A stretch of 64,000 bases of DNA from Smittium mucronatum (GCA_001953115.1 LSSL01001092.1:1-64000); one strand, 5' to 3'; shown: positions 1 through 12,132, counted from the first letter of the stretch. The notes: generated by a model not told the origin, from the sequence alone. Numbers and translations are program-made.

Positions 1-1211
1 GACTAAATCTGTTACTATTGATTAATTGGTCGGCGTCCAATAGAATTCGATTTGTTTGATTTTGATTTTTTTGGCTGGAATTTCGATTGAATTGAAATTC
101 CATTCGGCATTGATTGGCATATGGTCAGAAATTTCGAAATTTTTGTTGGAGGTGCACCAGTTTTTTCTTCCACTGGGTCCGGCTTAAAATATATGGTTGA
201 TCATGCGACCGATTTCGTCTTTGTTATATCTAGAGCCAGGGGAATTTGTTACATCGGATTTTTGATGGCTCAAAACAAGCCTAGATATAAAACTATTTGT
301 CCTTGGGAAGTTCATATTGAAATCTCCTAGTATTATATTTTTTTAAAATCTAAATTTTTCCATCTGGGAGAACCCAAAATTTTCATCTTTGGGGTTTGTG
401 CTCCTAATACCAGCGCTTGGTATGTGCAAATTTGTTACAAGCATGTCAAATGTCTTTCCATTAAAGTATTTCCCGCTTATAATCCCAGATATCCATGTTT
501 GGGAAGATTTATATTAATTAATAGTCCTGATTTGTACCTAGTAGCCAATAGTAGCCCGGAATCACCCTTTTCTAAGTCTGATTTCGAATATATACAGGTG
601 TACCCAGGCATTCTGTATCTGTATGTTTTTTTGTTTAAAAAGATTTCCTGGAGCGCCAGAATTTCTGGCTTAGCAGAGTTGAGGTAATGCTCAAGCTCTT
701 CTCCGGAATTTTTTGTAACCCTGACGTTAAATTTCATTATTTTGAGCTTATTATACTGCCTATATTTTGGGGTATCGTAAATTTTGTTTGGATTGTTGGG
801 ATTCGATTTCATCAATTCAAAATTGATCAAATTTGGATTATTTGAATTCATACCATTTAAATCCATGGATCGAAATTTTTTATTTTTTTCCCGTCGAATT
901 TCGGCATTTAGTGATTTTTCAATTTTTTTTATTTCATCAGATCGTAAATTTATTTTTTTGTGGTCACACGACCAAATATCGTAACGCCATTGGTCGTTGA
1001 GCTGTTTTATTTTTTTTTATATTAAATTCGTCTTCCCTCAAATAGAAAATTATAAATATGGTTATTTACAGTTTTATTTTTGAGTACTTGTATTTTGAGA
1101 ACGAGTAGTTTGACTACCCTTTTTCTAAATTTTTTTTCTTCTTGTCGTAATATCATTAGGTGGTAACGATTCATTTAAATCGTAGTTTTGATGATGTTTT
1201 GGTTCAATCAT
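1..1211 (-). pseudogene. LINE ORF2, AP-endonuclease domain (broken, incomplete)
   Basis: N-terminal endonuclease domain of a LINE ORF2, which nicks target DNA to prime reverse transcription. It begins at an ATG sharing bases with the ORF1 stop (MIEPKHHQNYDLNESLPP). After a frame break it is open from about 1005 through the block at 477-866, which holds the LKIMKFNV strand and the catalytic Glu in ILALQEIF. A further frameshift near 477 leads to the NLHIPS segment, the catalytic GDFNM motif (313-327) and, after more stops, the SDHMPI motif (112-129) that closes the endonuclease/exonuclease/phosphatase fold. Motif order and spacing match the family. At least two frameshifts and several stops show it is not functional. 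Confidence 0.8.
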
Positions 1212-2459
1212 ATAATTGTTTTTATGCGATCGTAATGATCGTCCACATCGAGGTTGTATGAATACAGCATGTAGGTATCAACATTGATTTTTCTATTGAA
1301 AACGGCTTGATTTTTTGTAGATGGACTCGATTTTCCTACAACTGCAACCAATGTGTTAGGCGAGTTGATCAGCATGTCTTAATCGACATAAGATGGGGTT
1401 TTCTTGAGCTTATCGTTGCCCTAAATCAATATTTTTTCGTTTTAAAGTTCCTAAATGTTAGGAATAACATCTTTAAGACGTTTAAAATCAGTTTATTCAG
1501 ACCCATTAAATTTATTTTCAATAATATAGCCTACAGCTTTGTTGAATTTTAAAGTCTTATTTTCCTCTATATCCATTTTATCGCTATCAGAATCTGTATA
1601 TTCTTCTCTCTTTTTTTATTTATTGAATGGGATGGGGGCGTTCTCTTTAAAATCATTACCCCGAAATTTAATTCCGAAAATATTTTTTTGAGAAATTTTC
1701 GGGACGGCCTTTTTGCCGATCATCCCATTTCTACACTCAAATATTCGATTAGCGTAGTCTATTGGAGTTATTATAGAAGAAAAATTAATTTTAACTTTTT
1801 CTAAATCCTCATTGGATGAATTTTAGCACCTTTTTTAATAAAGAAGCACTCAGACTTCCTGTGGTTCATTTTCTTACAATAGCTGCAAGACTTCTTTCAG
1901 CCTTTGCAGAAGATATTTATCATCCAAATTTCTTAATTCGGAAAGCTAGGAAGCACTGCATTCAAGCTTTTATTCTATAATAGAACCCTTTTACCAAAAG
2001 TTAGGTATTCAGATGACCCTTTTTTGCACCATGCACTAATATCACGGATTTTGCGCAGGGAAGAGATTTCTTTGTCAATTAATTTTATCATGGCGAACAT
2101 CCCATCATTCCCACAATTGAATATTTTGATAATAACTATATCTTGTTCCATCCGAGCATTTTGATTTATAACGATATTTCTATCAGATAATACCAGCTTT
2201 TTCTACATGAAATCGTTGGCATCCGAGTCAAAATCAAAAATAAAGTAAGTGACTTTAGCTCTATTATCATGATTTCTCATGTGGCTAATACTGGAGATGA
2301 ACCTGGAGACATATTTAATTCCATCTCTGCTATTGCCACGAAATTCGCTTCAGGAACACCCCATTTTTCTGTATGAGCCTCTAATGCAAAACTTTTCCAA
2401 GAAGCGTTGGACTCCTCCATAGATCATGCCTTGACTGAGACCTCTGAAAAGGAACTCAT
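1208..2459 (-). pseudogene. LINE ORF1, gag-like zinc-knuckle protein (broken)
   Basis: Nucleic-acid-binding ORF1 protein of the retrotransposon, expected to coat the element's RNA. Long open stretches in shifting frames read as protein, for example the segment running through WGVPEANFVAIAEMELNMSP near the start and IFDFDSDANDF further on. A CX2CX4HX4C zinc knuckle (CSYCKKMNHRKSEC) lies at 1846-1887. An acidic segment (YTDSDSDKMDIEE) and a C-terminal stretch ending in YDRIKTII follow. Stops interrupt it at several points, including one 11 codons after the first ATG and one in the C-terminal part, and at least one frameshift is needed. The terminal TGA overlaps the ATG of ORF2. The start at 2459 is the first ATG giving coherent protein and is uncertain. 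Confidence 0.7.
1846..1887 (-). other. CCHC zinc-knuckle motif of LINE ORF1
   Basis: The minus strand encodes CSYCKKMNHRKSEC, an exact CX2CX4HX4C retroviral-type knuckle. This is the single best marker that the block is a gag-like ORF1. All four metal ligands are intact although the surrounding frame is broken. Confidence 0.85.
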
Positions 2460-3675
2460 ATCAATTATAATCTCGTTTGAACTTTTTTTTTTTGATTTTT
2501 TGACTTTAAACTTCTTGAATTTTATGTGGGACCAGCCGCAAAGCGTCCTGAAACCCAGGGAAGTTCATTAACCTCGATCTTTTACACCTTTATTAGCATT
2601 TTTGGGTGGCTTCACTCTACCAGCCCAGGACCATAATAACCTGGTATGTTTATAGGGTCTTGGCACCTCCATGAACGGCAAGTTTAAAACAATTAAAAAA
2701 ATAAAAAGACTTTCATTGTTTCCTTATTTTTATTTTTAGTTTTGGTTTTAGGATCGAGAATAGGGATCGATATCTCAACCGTTTTTTTTGGTTCTTTTTG
2801 TATTTAAAAGTATTGGGTGATCGATAAAAACTAATTGCAGATATCCTGTAACAATATACAGCCCTCTAGTTCTATCTAGATAGCTTTTAGCGACTGGCTT
2901 AGAGTCGGAAACATAAAAAATGGGAATGTAAATTTACTTTTTTTATCAAAGGAATCTGTAATTATATTGGCTAACCCAATTTTTGCCAAGTGCATATATG
3001 AATTTTTATATATACATTAGGTAGTATTTATAATATTAAATATCAATACCAGTGAGATTTACTAGAAAAATAAGATAAAATATGCTAAAAAAATATTCAT
3101 TGCTTTATTAATTCTTATTTTTTTATTCCAAATGCTTAAATATTGACCGGAAACTACAAACTGGTAAATTTTGACGATAAAAACATCAAATTAAAGCCGA
3201 ATAATATTAATTTATATAAAATCCTATTAAATCAGAATGTTTTTTATAAAAAACCTTGTCGTTAAATAGTAATTACGAACGCACTAGAACTTGGACTAAA
3301 ATAACGTTAATCTATTATCTTCTACCTGTGTGTAATATTTTCGGATATTTTTTACAAAATTATGGCCGTATACTATATATTAATATAATTCTAATAGGGT
3401 TTAAAACTTCAAAGATTTTTAATATTATAGAATAAAAAACAGACTAAACATAATTTAAAAATCCAAAACAGAGGATAATGTTTAATTCCTTTTATTTATT
3501 ATTATGATTTTTTATATCAATATCTTTTATAGATATCGTTGTGATTAATATATAAAATATTTCAACAAAAAACGAATCAATTTTTAGAAGTTCTTTGTGC
3601 AAAGGTGTACATAAATAAGATAAAACCAAGTATTGCACTATAAAATTGCTTTACCCAGATATTGGCTATGCTTTT
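2460..3675. other. Intergenic; possible LINE 5' leader then AT-rich sequence
   Basis: About 2520-2690 is visibly richer in G and C than the rest and contains no readable ORF. Its position directly upstream of ORF1 suggests the retrotransposon's 5' untranslated region, but no boundary is visible. From about 2750 to 3675 the sequence is ordinary AT-rich spacer running into the 3' side of the coiled-coil gene. I see no RNA gene or repeat. Confidence 0.5.
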
Positions 3676-6600
3676 TCAACCCATTTTTTTTGATTTTCTC
3701 GTGTATACCTTCCTCTGTTTGCTATATTGCTTTTTAGATCTGGTTGGATATGAAATTGAGGTTTTCCCAAAGCTTGTGTTTTTTTCTATAGAACTCTCTG
3801 TTAAAAAGTCCTTTAAATTAGTTTCTTTTGTGTAGGTTCTTGGCTTAGAATTTAAGGTCTCACAGTTTTTCATAGAAAAGCATTCTTTTGATTCACAGGT
3901 CTTTTTAGAGCGCAGAGTTTTTTTCTTAAGTGCCCCTTTATTTGGTTGTAACTTATCGACTTCGGATTTCTATATGGAGAAAAATTGTGTATATTTTTTT
4001 AAAGAGCCTAAAAAAAGAAATAAAATAGACTTTTTCATTTGCCTTATTAATTTTACTAGATGCCTCCAAATCCAATTGTCCAAAAATAGGATTGGTGCAA
4101 GTAGCTTGTGGAGAGTTTTCAAGATTTATGTCATCCAGCTGAGATGATGCATATAAGTCTAGGAGATCTTCTACCCAAAATTTCATCTCATCATCTTCAC
4201 AATCTAGGTCGAAATCATTATCTCCTGGAGTTACATCATTTAATTTTCCCAGCAAACCGTTATTTATTTTAAGATTTTCTATTTTAGAATCACCTAAAAA
4301 AAACTATTTTATACAAGATTGTCTTATAAATAAATGAACTTGAAATACCATCTAATTTAGAATTGGATTCTATAATTGTAAGATTTTCCATAAAATCGTG
4401 TATAAGTTCATCCTATCCACAGTAAAAAGATATGTTTAAAATTTATAAAACTCGGATATAATTATGCATACCTCCTTGCTTTTGGCCTCATTTTCATTTT
4501 CAGCTTCAAAATTAACCTCAGCCCTGCATTCAAAATTCCCATTTCTGAATAAAAAAAAAGGGTTTAACTTATTTTTTTTAAAAATATCTACATTTTATTA
4601 CCTCAACGGAGATTTGTTAATCAAAACATCTTCATGCGTATGATTTAAAGCATAAATATCTTCTTCATAAAGTATCTCAGTAGGAGTTCTATAAAAATCA
4701 TTAATGAGAGTTATAGTACAGGAAAATAAAAAAGGAATTTTTATTTTCTTAACTGAGATGGATTTGAAAAGTTATCATCATCCTGGCACTTTTTTGAATG
4801 GATTTTTTCAATTCTACGAAAAATAATGGGTTTGAGCCGTTAAAAATAAAATATTTTTATTTATAAATATAATACAATTTTTCATCAAGCTCTGTCCTCA
4901 GTTTCTCCAGATTATGAATTAGATCTAAGTTTTTTTTAGAAAATGATTCTTTTTCCTCAATAGCCAACTCCAACTCTTGAGTTTTCATTTGAACCTCTAG
5001 CTGATTTCTGTGAAAGAAAACATAGAATTTTTTTCATAAGTTATACAGGTTTTTGTAACTATAATATTACCTATTCTCTAAATTCTCAAGCTCCCCTATT
5101 CTTGCCAAAAATGCCTTCTTCTCATTAAAAAAATCGTTTTCTTTTTCATTAAATTTTGATTGGAGGTCGTTGAATCTGCAAGTTGAAATGTTTCTAATTT
5201 ATACAAGCTTTATCTAAGTTAAATTGGTGTTTTTAAAAAAAATTCTTACTCATCCCTTAGCTCACTTAATTGGAGGCTTAAAAGCCTCTTGGATTCTTTA
5301 TGGGCAATAATCTCTACTTTTAGGTCGGTTATTGATTTTTCTTTGTTGGAGATTATAAACTGCGTGTTGTTTTTGATTCTTTCTACCTCAAAGTTAAGTT
5401 TTTCGTTTTTGACTACCAATTCATTTTTTTCTCTGACCATTTCAGTGTGCAAAAGATCTTTCTCTTTTATAAAATTCTCACTAGATGAAATGATTAATTT
5501 TGCTTTGAATATTTCAGCATTTAAACTATCAAAAGTAATTATATTGTCCTCTTTCTCTTTGCTTAAGGATATGACTTCCTCTTTTTTGGATTTTATATCT
5601 TGGTTCAGTTTTGATATTATCTCATCCTTATTGGTGGAATCACTCTTTAAACGCTCAATTTCCTCATTTAAAGTTTCATTTTTCTTTAGAGAATCAGCAA
5701 TGTTTTTTTTTAACTCTTCATTTTCTAGAATTACTAATGATAGCTTTTCTTGGTCATTCTTTTTTCCTAGTTTAAACCCATTTTTTAAAGAATTTTAATT
5801 GATATAAGATGGATTGAAACTTACCAAGACCTAAAGATAATATTTCTTGGGCTAGTTTGACCTTTTGATCGCAGTATTCTTCGTTTTTTGATTTTTGGTC
5901 TAATAGTTCTTTCTATAAAGATTAGATATAAGCCTGAAAACACAGAAAAGTTATAAAAAATCATGTAACTACCTTTGTTGATTCCAACAGATCCAAGGAA
6001 TTATCAAATCTAATTTTTTTAATAATCATCAGTTATTATGATGGGTTTATCAAAGAAACCAAAAATACCTTTTTTTTATTTCCATAGACTCAATATCTTT
6101 TTCTCTATTTTTTTTCTCTAAAGAAGTTTTAAGCTTTGCCAATTCGCCGACCTGGGATTTGTAAAAATCTCTATTGTTAACCAATTCGTTAATTGTGGAA
6201 TCCTAGATACAGAAATTTTAAAGAAATTTTAATAAAATAAGGTTTATAAATTTATATGGTTAACAAAGCTCTTACGATATCTAAAGTAGATTTTAATAAA
6301 TCGTGTAGTCTAAAAGAAATGCTTCTATTTACATCATCGCACATCTTTCTAAGTAAAATGGTTATCGAGCTAATTGAGCTTTGCAGGTTATATTCATAAC
6401 CCTCCCCCTTTCTCTGCTCTAGGGTTTCATCCGAGGTGTATTTAATAACTGGTTTATGAACTTGATCCGAAGATCCATTATTTATCATAGGTTTTAATAC
6501 ACTTTGGATTTCCGATTCTGAGTTTTGTGATTTAAGTATTTTAAATACTCTTTCGGTGTTTATTTTTTCAGGGCCACTTTCCAATATAAACTGTGCACTT

Positions 6601-7600
6601 CTCTTTTTAGCATCAGATAAAACTTCATTCACCTCTTCTTTTTTATCTGTACCTGGAATATTAACTTTTGTGGGGTTTTTAGGAGGACCATTGAAGTTTT
6701 CCTTTTCGGAATAATTGATTGCTGTTTTGATTTCCAAAGTATTTATTTCCTGTTTGACACTTTTCTTCGTATTTTCAGTATCATTTTTAGGAACGTTTTT
6801 TTCTGGCATAGAATTTTCCATTTTAACAGTTGGAATCAATGTTGAGGGATTATTGAACAGATTAATTATCGTTTTGGGAGATCTAATCGAATCATTTGTA
6901 CCTTCTAAAGTGTATTTTTTATTAGAGAAAGCAACTGGGTCTTTATTCGTTTTTTTTTTAATGGTTTTAATAGATTTTTGCTGGGATCCCGGGTATTTTT
7001 TTTCCGACACATCCAAAAAGCTGAACTTTTTTCCCGAGTCGGTGTCTTCTGGAATCGAATCCTGGGTTTTGGGATTAATCATTTTTTTAATAGATTCATT
7101 TTTTTTAAATAATTTTTCTATATTAGAAAGTAATATGACAAAAAAAAAAGTGAGTATATTGTTATTAATAAAGCTCGGAATTCTACTATTTCGAATAAAA
7201 TTTACTAGTTAAATTCGTAAAACTAGAGCTTTCAATATGATTAACGTTCTTCTCCGACTTTATTTCCTCGAAAATAGGGTTTATATCCACCGAGAACTCG
7301 CTTTCCAATTTAAAGGAATATTGATTCAACTTTTTATCTAAATAGACAACTCACAATATGTATTAAATTAATAAGTGTGAATAAAATAGTTGAGGTAATA
7401 CTTTTTGATTCATCATTATTGCAACTTCTTTGGGCAGGTTTCGTGAATTCGTCTCTAACAAAGTTTGAGCTAATCTTGTTTACATTTCCGAATTTGAATG
7501 GTTTGAAATATGGGGAAGACACTGGTGTCATAAGGGTTGTATTCTTATCTAGACCAAAATCACTACCCAAGTTTGAATTCAGATCAGAAAGAATATTCAT
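3676..7600 (-). CDS. Long coiled-coil protein of unknown function, 15 exons
   Basis: I rebuilt this gene from splice signals. Exons, 5' to 3': 7600-7402, 7337-7206, 7117-6276, 6202-6069, 6009-5973, 5912-5825, 5766-5250, 5175-5071, 5007-4876, 4813-4754, 4688-4602, 4544-4472, 4412-4349, 4293-4031, 3969-3676. All 14 junctions have GT and AG ends and every phase agrees, giving 3,027 nt and 1,008 residues. The last donor (GTCTAT) is the weakest. Residues 1-391 are polar, Lys/Ser/Asn-rich and probably disordered. Residues about 392-735 are a long Glu/Lys/Leu heptad-like coiled coil. An acidic patch (DFDLDCEDDE, near 860) follows, and the C-terminus is very basic (KKKTLRSKK, RSKKQYSKQRK), possibly nuclear-localising or DNA-binding. 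I do not recognise the family; cytoskeletal, spindle/kinetochore or Golgi tether roles would fit such an architecture, and none is shown. Confidence 0.8.
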
Positions 7601-8465
7601 TATTTAAAAAAAAAAAAAGATTGAATAAAAATATGTATGTGAGGATCAGTATAACTTTGAGATAAAGAGTTAGTTATAATAATAATTTAAATTGGAGACG
7701 AGATACTATTTATACATGTTCAAAGACTAATCAGGCTAATCAATGAATCCCATCCATAGTTTAAAAATACAAAAGCAAATATTTAGCACCACGATGTTTA
7801 ATTTGACTCAAATTGGAGAGCTTCTAATCTTTTTTATTCAATGCCCTTGATATGTTTCTGATTAAACAGTCCAATAAATTTGCGTAGAAAAACAGTGACA
7901 TCACTTATTTGGAAATGATATATTATACTTTCAAAAAAGACATGAATAATTAAGATGAATATCAGTAATAATTTTAATATTCAACAGAGTTCAATACCCA
8001 TATATCCCGAATTGCAATTTCATCAATACTGGTTTTGACATCATCAGTAGCTAGTTAATAAGACTTGGAAAAATATTTTTTTATAACCATAAACCCTAGA
8101 ATTACTTATGCTTTATCAATAACCAGTCAATTGTTTATTAGTTTCAGTCTTGGCATATAACTCTACTCTAATAGGAATGATTCATTAAAACTGTGAAATC
8201 TAAACTTTTTTACTAATTTACAGCATAAAATAAAAATATATCATTGAATATTTATTAGCATTACTCATAATGTGTTTCAAATATTGATTGCATATAACTT
8301 GTATCACATTAGTTGGCGAATCAGTGAAGCCCAATAAGAAAGCCAAAGCATGTCAATAGAACTTTGGAGAAAAAAAAGTGATACCAAGCTGCATACGGCA
8401 ATTTTCGGAAAAGTGGAAAATTAAGTGACTGTTTAGATGAGAATATGTCGCTGATTATAAATATA
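7601..8465. other. Intergenic spacer between two minus-strand genes
   Basis: This AT-rich spacer holds the presumed promoter of the coiled-coil gene (just above 7600) and the 3' untranslated region of the DUG2-like gene (below 8466). The two genes are tandem on the minus strand. No additional gene, RNA or repeat is supported. A 63-codon minus-strand frame at 8321-8512 overlaps the DUG2 3' end in another frame and looks fortuitous. Confidence 0.6.
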
Positions 8466-11400
8466 TTAAATAGTTTGGATTTTTCCAATTTCATAAATGA
8501 GATTTTTAACAATGCTGCGACCTTTTATAAGATTTACAAGACGGATTCTTTCATTAGGCAAGTGGGCATTATCCGATGATTGTCCCATGGGAATATTCAT
8601 GCATACGCAATCCCCACCGAAAAACTTCTCGAGCCAGGGAACTGCTGGAATGGATCCACCTTCACGGACTAATAGCACGTTGTTCGTATTAGAATCATAA
8701 ATGCTATTATTATATCCCCCAGAGTTTTGATCGCTAAGTGTCTGTTGGGGGCCAGAGCCATCCTTGATATGAAGATTCATACTAGCTGAATTTTGGTTTT
8801 CGCCAATTTTTTTAATGTAGAATTGATCGCTACCACCACATTTCTTGGAGTTGATTTCGCTTTTTTTCGAGGATTTTTCCTTATAATTAGGGTTGCTTTT
8901 TTCTTCATCCCATTCCTTAGAAATGATATCTGCAGCCATCTTATAATACAAATGATTTGTATTAGCTAGCCACCAGTCTGATATTTGCTTTATCTCGAGC
9001 TTTAGAATCAATGGTGTACTGTAATGAGTCCCAGAATGAATTTCATGCAGCTCGAATAAGTGAGATGATGAATCATCGAAACAGCTTTTAGTTTCATGTA
9101 CGGAAAAGCTGAAATTCCTTGAGGGGACCATTTCCCCAACAAGATTTGTAAATATAGTTTTTACATATAGTGAAATATTATCAGCAATATGTTCATACGT
9201 TTGGCTAGGCACTGTCCTCATACTTATCGTAGCAGATGATACTGGGGGTATAAGCCCAAAGTTGTAAGATGGCGATGACGAATTCAAGCTTATTTTGTGA
9301 ATGGATAAGGTAGGATACCTCCATCTATGCATTAATTGGTTGAATATTTTTTCTCTTTTGTAATTGTCATGAGATGAGTCAGATTGGTTTGAATTCAAGT
9401 TAGAATCTTCGAAACGCTCCTTAGAGGGCCAAGAAACGACATTACTTATGGATGAGAGGTTTTTTGGGACTGTCATGAATTTGGAACGGGGTTCTATTAG
9501 ATTATATTCGGATTCATTTTTGAAAATTGTATCAACAAGAGAATTCATTCTTTCATGTTCTTCCGGAGTAACATCATCGACTAGATCATTAAATCCTGGT
9601 ATATTTACTTTGCCGTTTGGCGATGTTAATTTAGAGATGATATTCGTAAGCCATATTAGCGGTTCATTTGATGCACCTCCCCAAACCCCTGAATGAACAT
9701 CACTTGTCCTCAATGAATCAACTTCTAACTTGACTCTGATATTTCCACGCATTCCATAAGTAAGGCAAGGTTTGTTTTCGCCTATCCAGTATGAAGAGCT
9801 CAAGAGAACCAATTTAGGCTTCCCGAATAAATGTGAATTTGCTTTAACGGCATCGTCTAATCCTTCACATAAATTCTCTTCTTCCCCTTCGATCAAAAAA
9901 ACGACTGGTATAGACAACTCTTTGGAATGGTAAAGCTCGTAAACGGAAAATAACATTGACAGAACTGGGCCTTTATTGTCGGTAACACCTCTACCATACA
10001 AGTACCCATCCTTGCCCTTCAAAGAAAATGGGAAGGAGTCCCAGGAACTCGAATCGCCTGCAGGCACAACATCATAATGACCATAAATGACTATGGTTTC
10101 AGTATCTTTAGAGAATGGGATGGCTTGTGTTTTATCAGAATTGGGGTCAAATCTGAAATAAACTAGAGGATTTCTTCCGGAGCTTCCGGCCAAAAGTCTT
10201 GACTCTGAAGCCCCAAGTGAAAAGGCCAAATCTTTCAAAAACTTGGCAGAACTTCTACATTCTTTTTGAAACTCATTATGTCCCGAAACAGATTTGAACG
10301 ATATCCATTGATCCAAACAGGTAATCATAAAGCTAGAGCAAATTTTATCAGTTTGGGGGTTATAAATATCCACAGATGAATCTAGTCCCAGCTGGGGTTG
10401 TGAAAAAAACTCAATGTTAGAGGATGCCGGACTGGGCTTAGGAGATGTTTTCTGCAAACTTTGCCTCCAAAACTTTATTGTATTATGACTGGAACCACTC
10501 ACAAGCATATTCTCTATTGGCGATACAACCATTGATAAGACATGTGAATAATCGTGGGCACTGAGTTTGAATACTGGCTCGAAATTGTTTGTCCATGCAC
10601 AAATTGTGCCATCATATGACCCAGTATAAATGAAGTCATTTAAATATACAATTGACAGTACATCATCTGTATGACCTTTCAAGAATCTTATGGGTCTTCT
10701 GATTTCTAAATCCCAAACGAGAACTTCACCGCCTTGCAAACCGGTAAATAGCAACTCATCATGAATAGCAATAGACAAAACGCCCATCTCTTCATCTTCT
10801 GGTAGTTCAAGGGTATCCATTAATGAAATATTATTGTCAGAAATCTTCCAAATCTAAAAAATAAAAAACCAATTTCAAAAAATACAGGTTAAAAAAGTTT
10901 TGAGAATAAAAATATAACGAAAAATGATAGAATATAAGTTATAAAACTGACCTTTATGGAGTTATCAGAGGATGATGAAAACAAAACGGTGTCTATACAA
11001 TCAGGCAATTTACTAGAATACAAAGAATTCACATATCCATAATGGGCATTTGGAATAGTATTATTATCAAATATGATGTAAACATTTTCCATATCATTCA
11101 AGGTAGAACTAGAGCTATTAGGGTTTATCAAGAAGAAATCGGGATCCCTGGTCGAGCCTCCACTTAAATAATAAGCAGGAGAGTCGGTTTTAACTTCAGG
11201 ATTTCCTGTTCCTTCAAAAAATTTAGATTTTCTAAGTAATATTTCAGCCATACGGTTATTTTTGGAGACATCATCTTTACTTTTAAGTGAAAACCATTGT
11301 ATGGTAGAATTCTGACACCCAATTACAATCAATTCATATTCATCCACGTATACTATAGAGAGTATTGACCCTGAATTGCTACCAGCAACTATTTTGTATA

Positions 11401-12132
11401 AACAAGAAAGTGTATCCACATCCCATACCTAAATACATATACTTAGAAAAATTAGTATTTAATAGGCTTGTTTAAACGATATCGCGATTTATAGATATAA
11501 ACGATCAAAATTACCCTGATAGTGCCATCCGCCGAACCACTAAATAAAAGACTGCTGTTTCGATCTAATGCTAAACACATAATACCACCGGTGTGGCCAG
11601 ACAGTACCCTGATCAATTGAAATGTTTGGAGATCCCAAACATAAATGTTACTATCTTGAGATCCACTGAATAACTTGTTATCTGTAATTGATAAAGATAA
11701 GACTGAACCGTCATATTTAGAATTATTAGCTGTTTCAGTAGTGTTGAAAAGCACTTCATTTTCAGAAGAATCGAATTTTCTGGCATTTGTTGATGTGGGA
11801 ATATCTTCGCTGGATTTAGACATCTTTGATGCATTGTGGCTGACTCCGTCTTCTGAGTTTCTCGAATTTTTGTACGAAATGGGACATTGAGATACCTCTT
11901 GTATGCATTTCAAAGAACCAAGTCTGAAAATGCTTGGACTATCAGAATTGATTGAAATGTCTGATATAGAATTTTTTTGGTTAAGGTTGGTATCTTGAGG
12001 CGATAAATCTTCATTTTGTGAATTGAGGGTTGGCGTGAAAGGTATGTCCCTTTCACTCCACAATCTACTGGTCATTGTGTGGAAATTGCCTTTTAGCGAA
12101 CTAAAATACTTAACCTTGTGATATTCGGACAT
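8466..12132 (-). CDS. DUG2: Dug2-like glutathione degradosome protein: WD40 repeats plus M20 peptidase fold
   Basis: Dug2 is the WD40/M20 subunit of the fungal cytosolic (Dug2-Dug3)n complex that cleaves the gamma-glutamyl bond of glutathione; Dug3 supplies the amidotransferase chemistry. Exons 12132-11515, 11428-10952 and 10853-8466 join in phase 0 to give 1,160 residues, longer than the roughly 880 of yeast Dug2. WD40 blades occupy about residues 130-500 (for example the IYVWDL, IRVWDV, VLVWDL and IKFWR strands). The M20 part starts near 550, with IYGHYD (His624), GRGVTDNKGP (Asp657), LIEGEEE (687-691), the lid-domain DVHSGVWGGA, SMRTVP, and C-terminal NAHLPNE (His1129). Where M20A dipeptidases have Asp in the ISDNYW motif, this protein reads LSSSYW (Ser718), so the metal site may be defective. 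A Ser/Asn/Lys-rich insert of about 70 residues precedes the last catalytic segment and explains part of the extra length. Confidence 0.9.

Larger units (their letters stand above)
1..2459 (-). mobile_element. Non-LTR (LINE-type) retrotransposon, decayed, truncated by window edge
   Basis: Two consecutive minus-strand coding blocks have the order and content of a two-ORF LINE: a gag-like ORF1 with a CCHC zinc knuckle, then an ORF2 that opens with an apurinic/apyrimidinic-type endonuclease. Reverse transcriptase would lie beyond position 1 and is not in the window. Both blocks carry stops and frameshifts, so this copy is dead. The 5' end is not defined: GC-richer sequence at about 2520-2690 could be the element's 5' leader. 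No target-site duplication can be sought because the 3' end is outside. The family (for example Tad, L1 or CRE-like) cannot be assigned without the reverse transcriptase. Confidence 0.8.

Noticed and set aside
5289..5798. 169-codon plus-strand frame, Ser/Phe-rich
   Set aside because: It is the antisense of the coiled-coil exon 5250-5766 and adjoining intron; Lys/Glu codons read backwards give Phe/Ser/Leu.
6715..7212. 165-codon plus-strand frame with membrane-like character
   Set aside because: Antisense shadow of the Lys-rich exon 6276-7117.
8321..8512. 63-codon minus-strand frame near the end of the DUG2-like gene
   Set aside because: Overlaps the DUG2 coding end in a different frame and shows only composition-driven Phe/Leu/Ser content.
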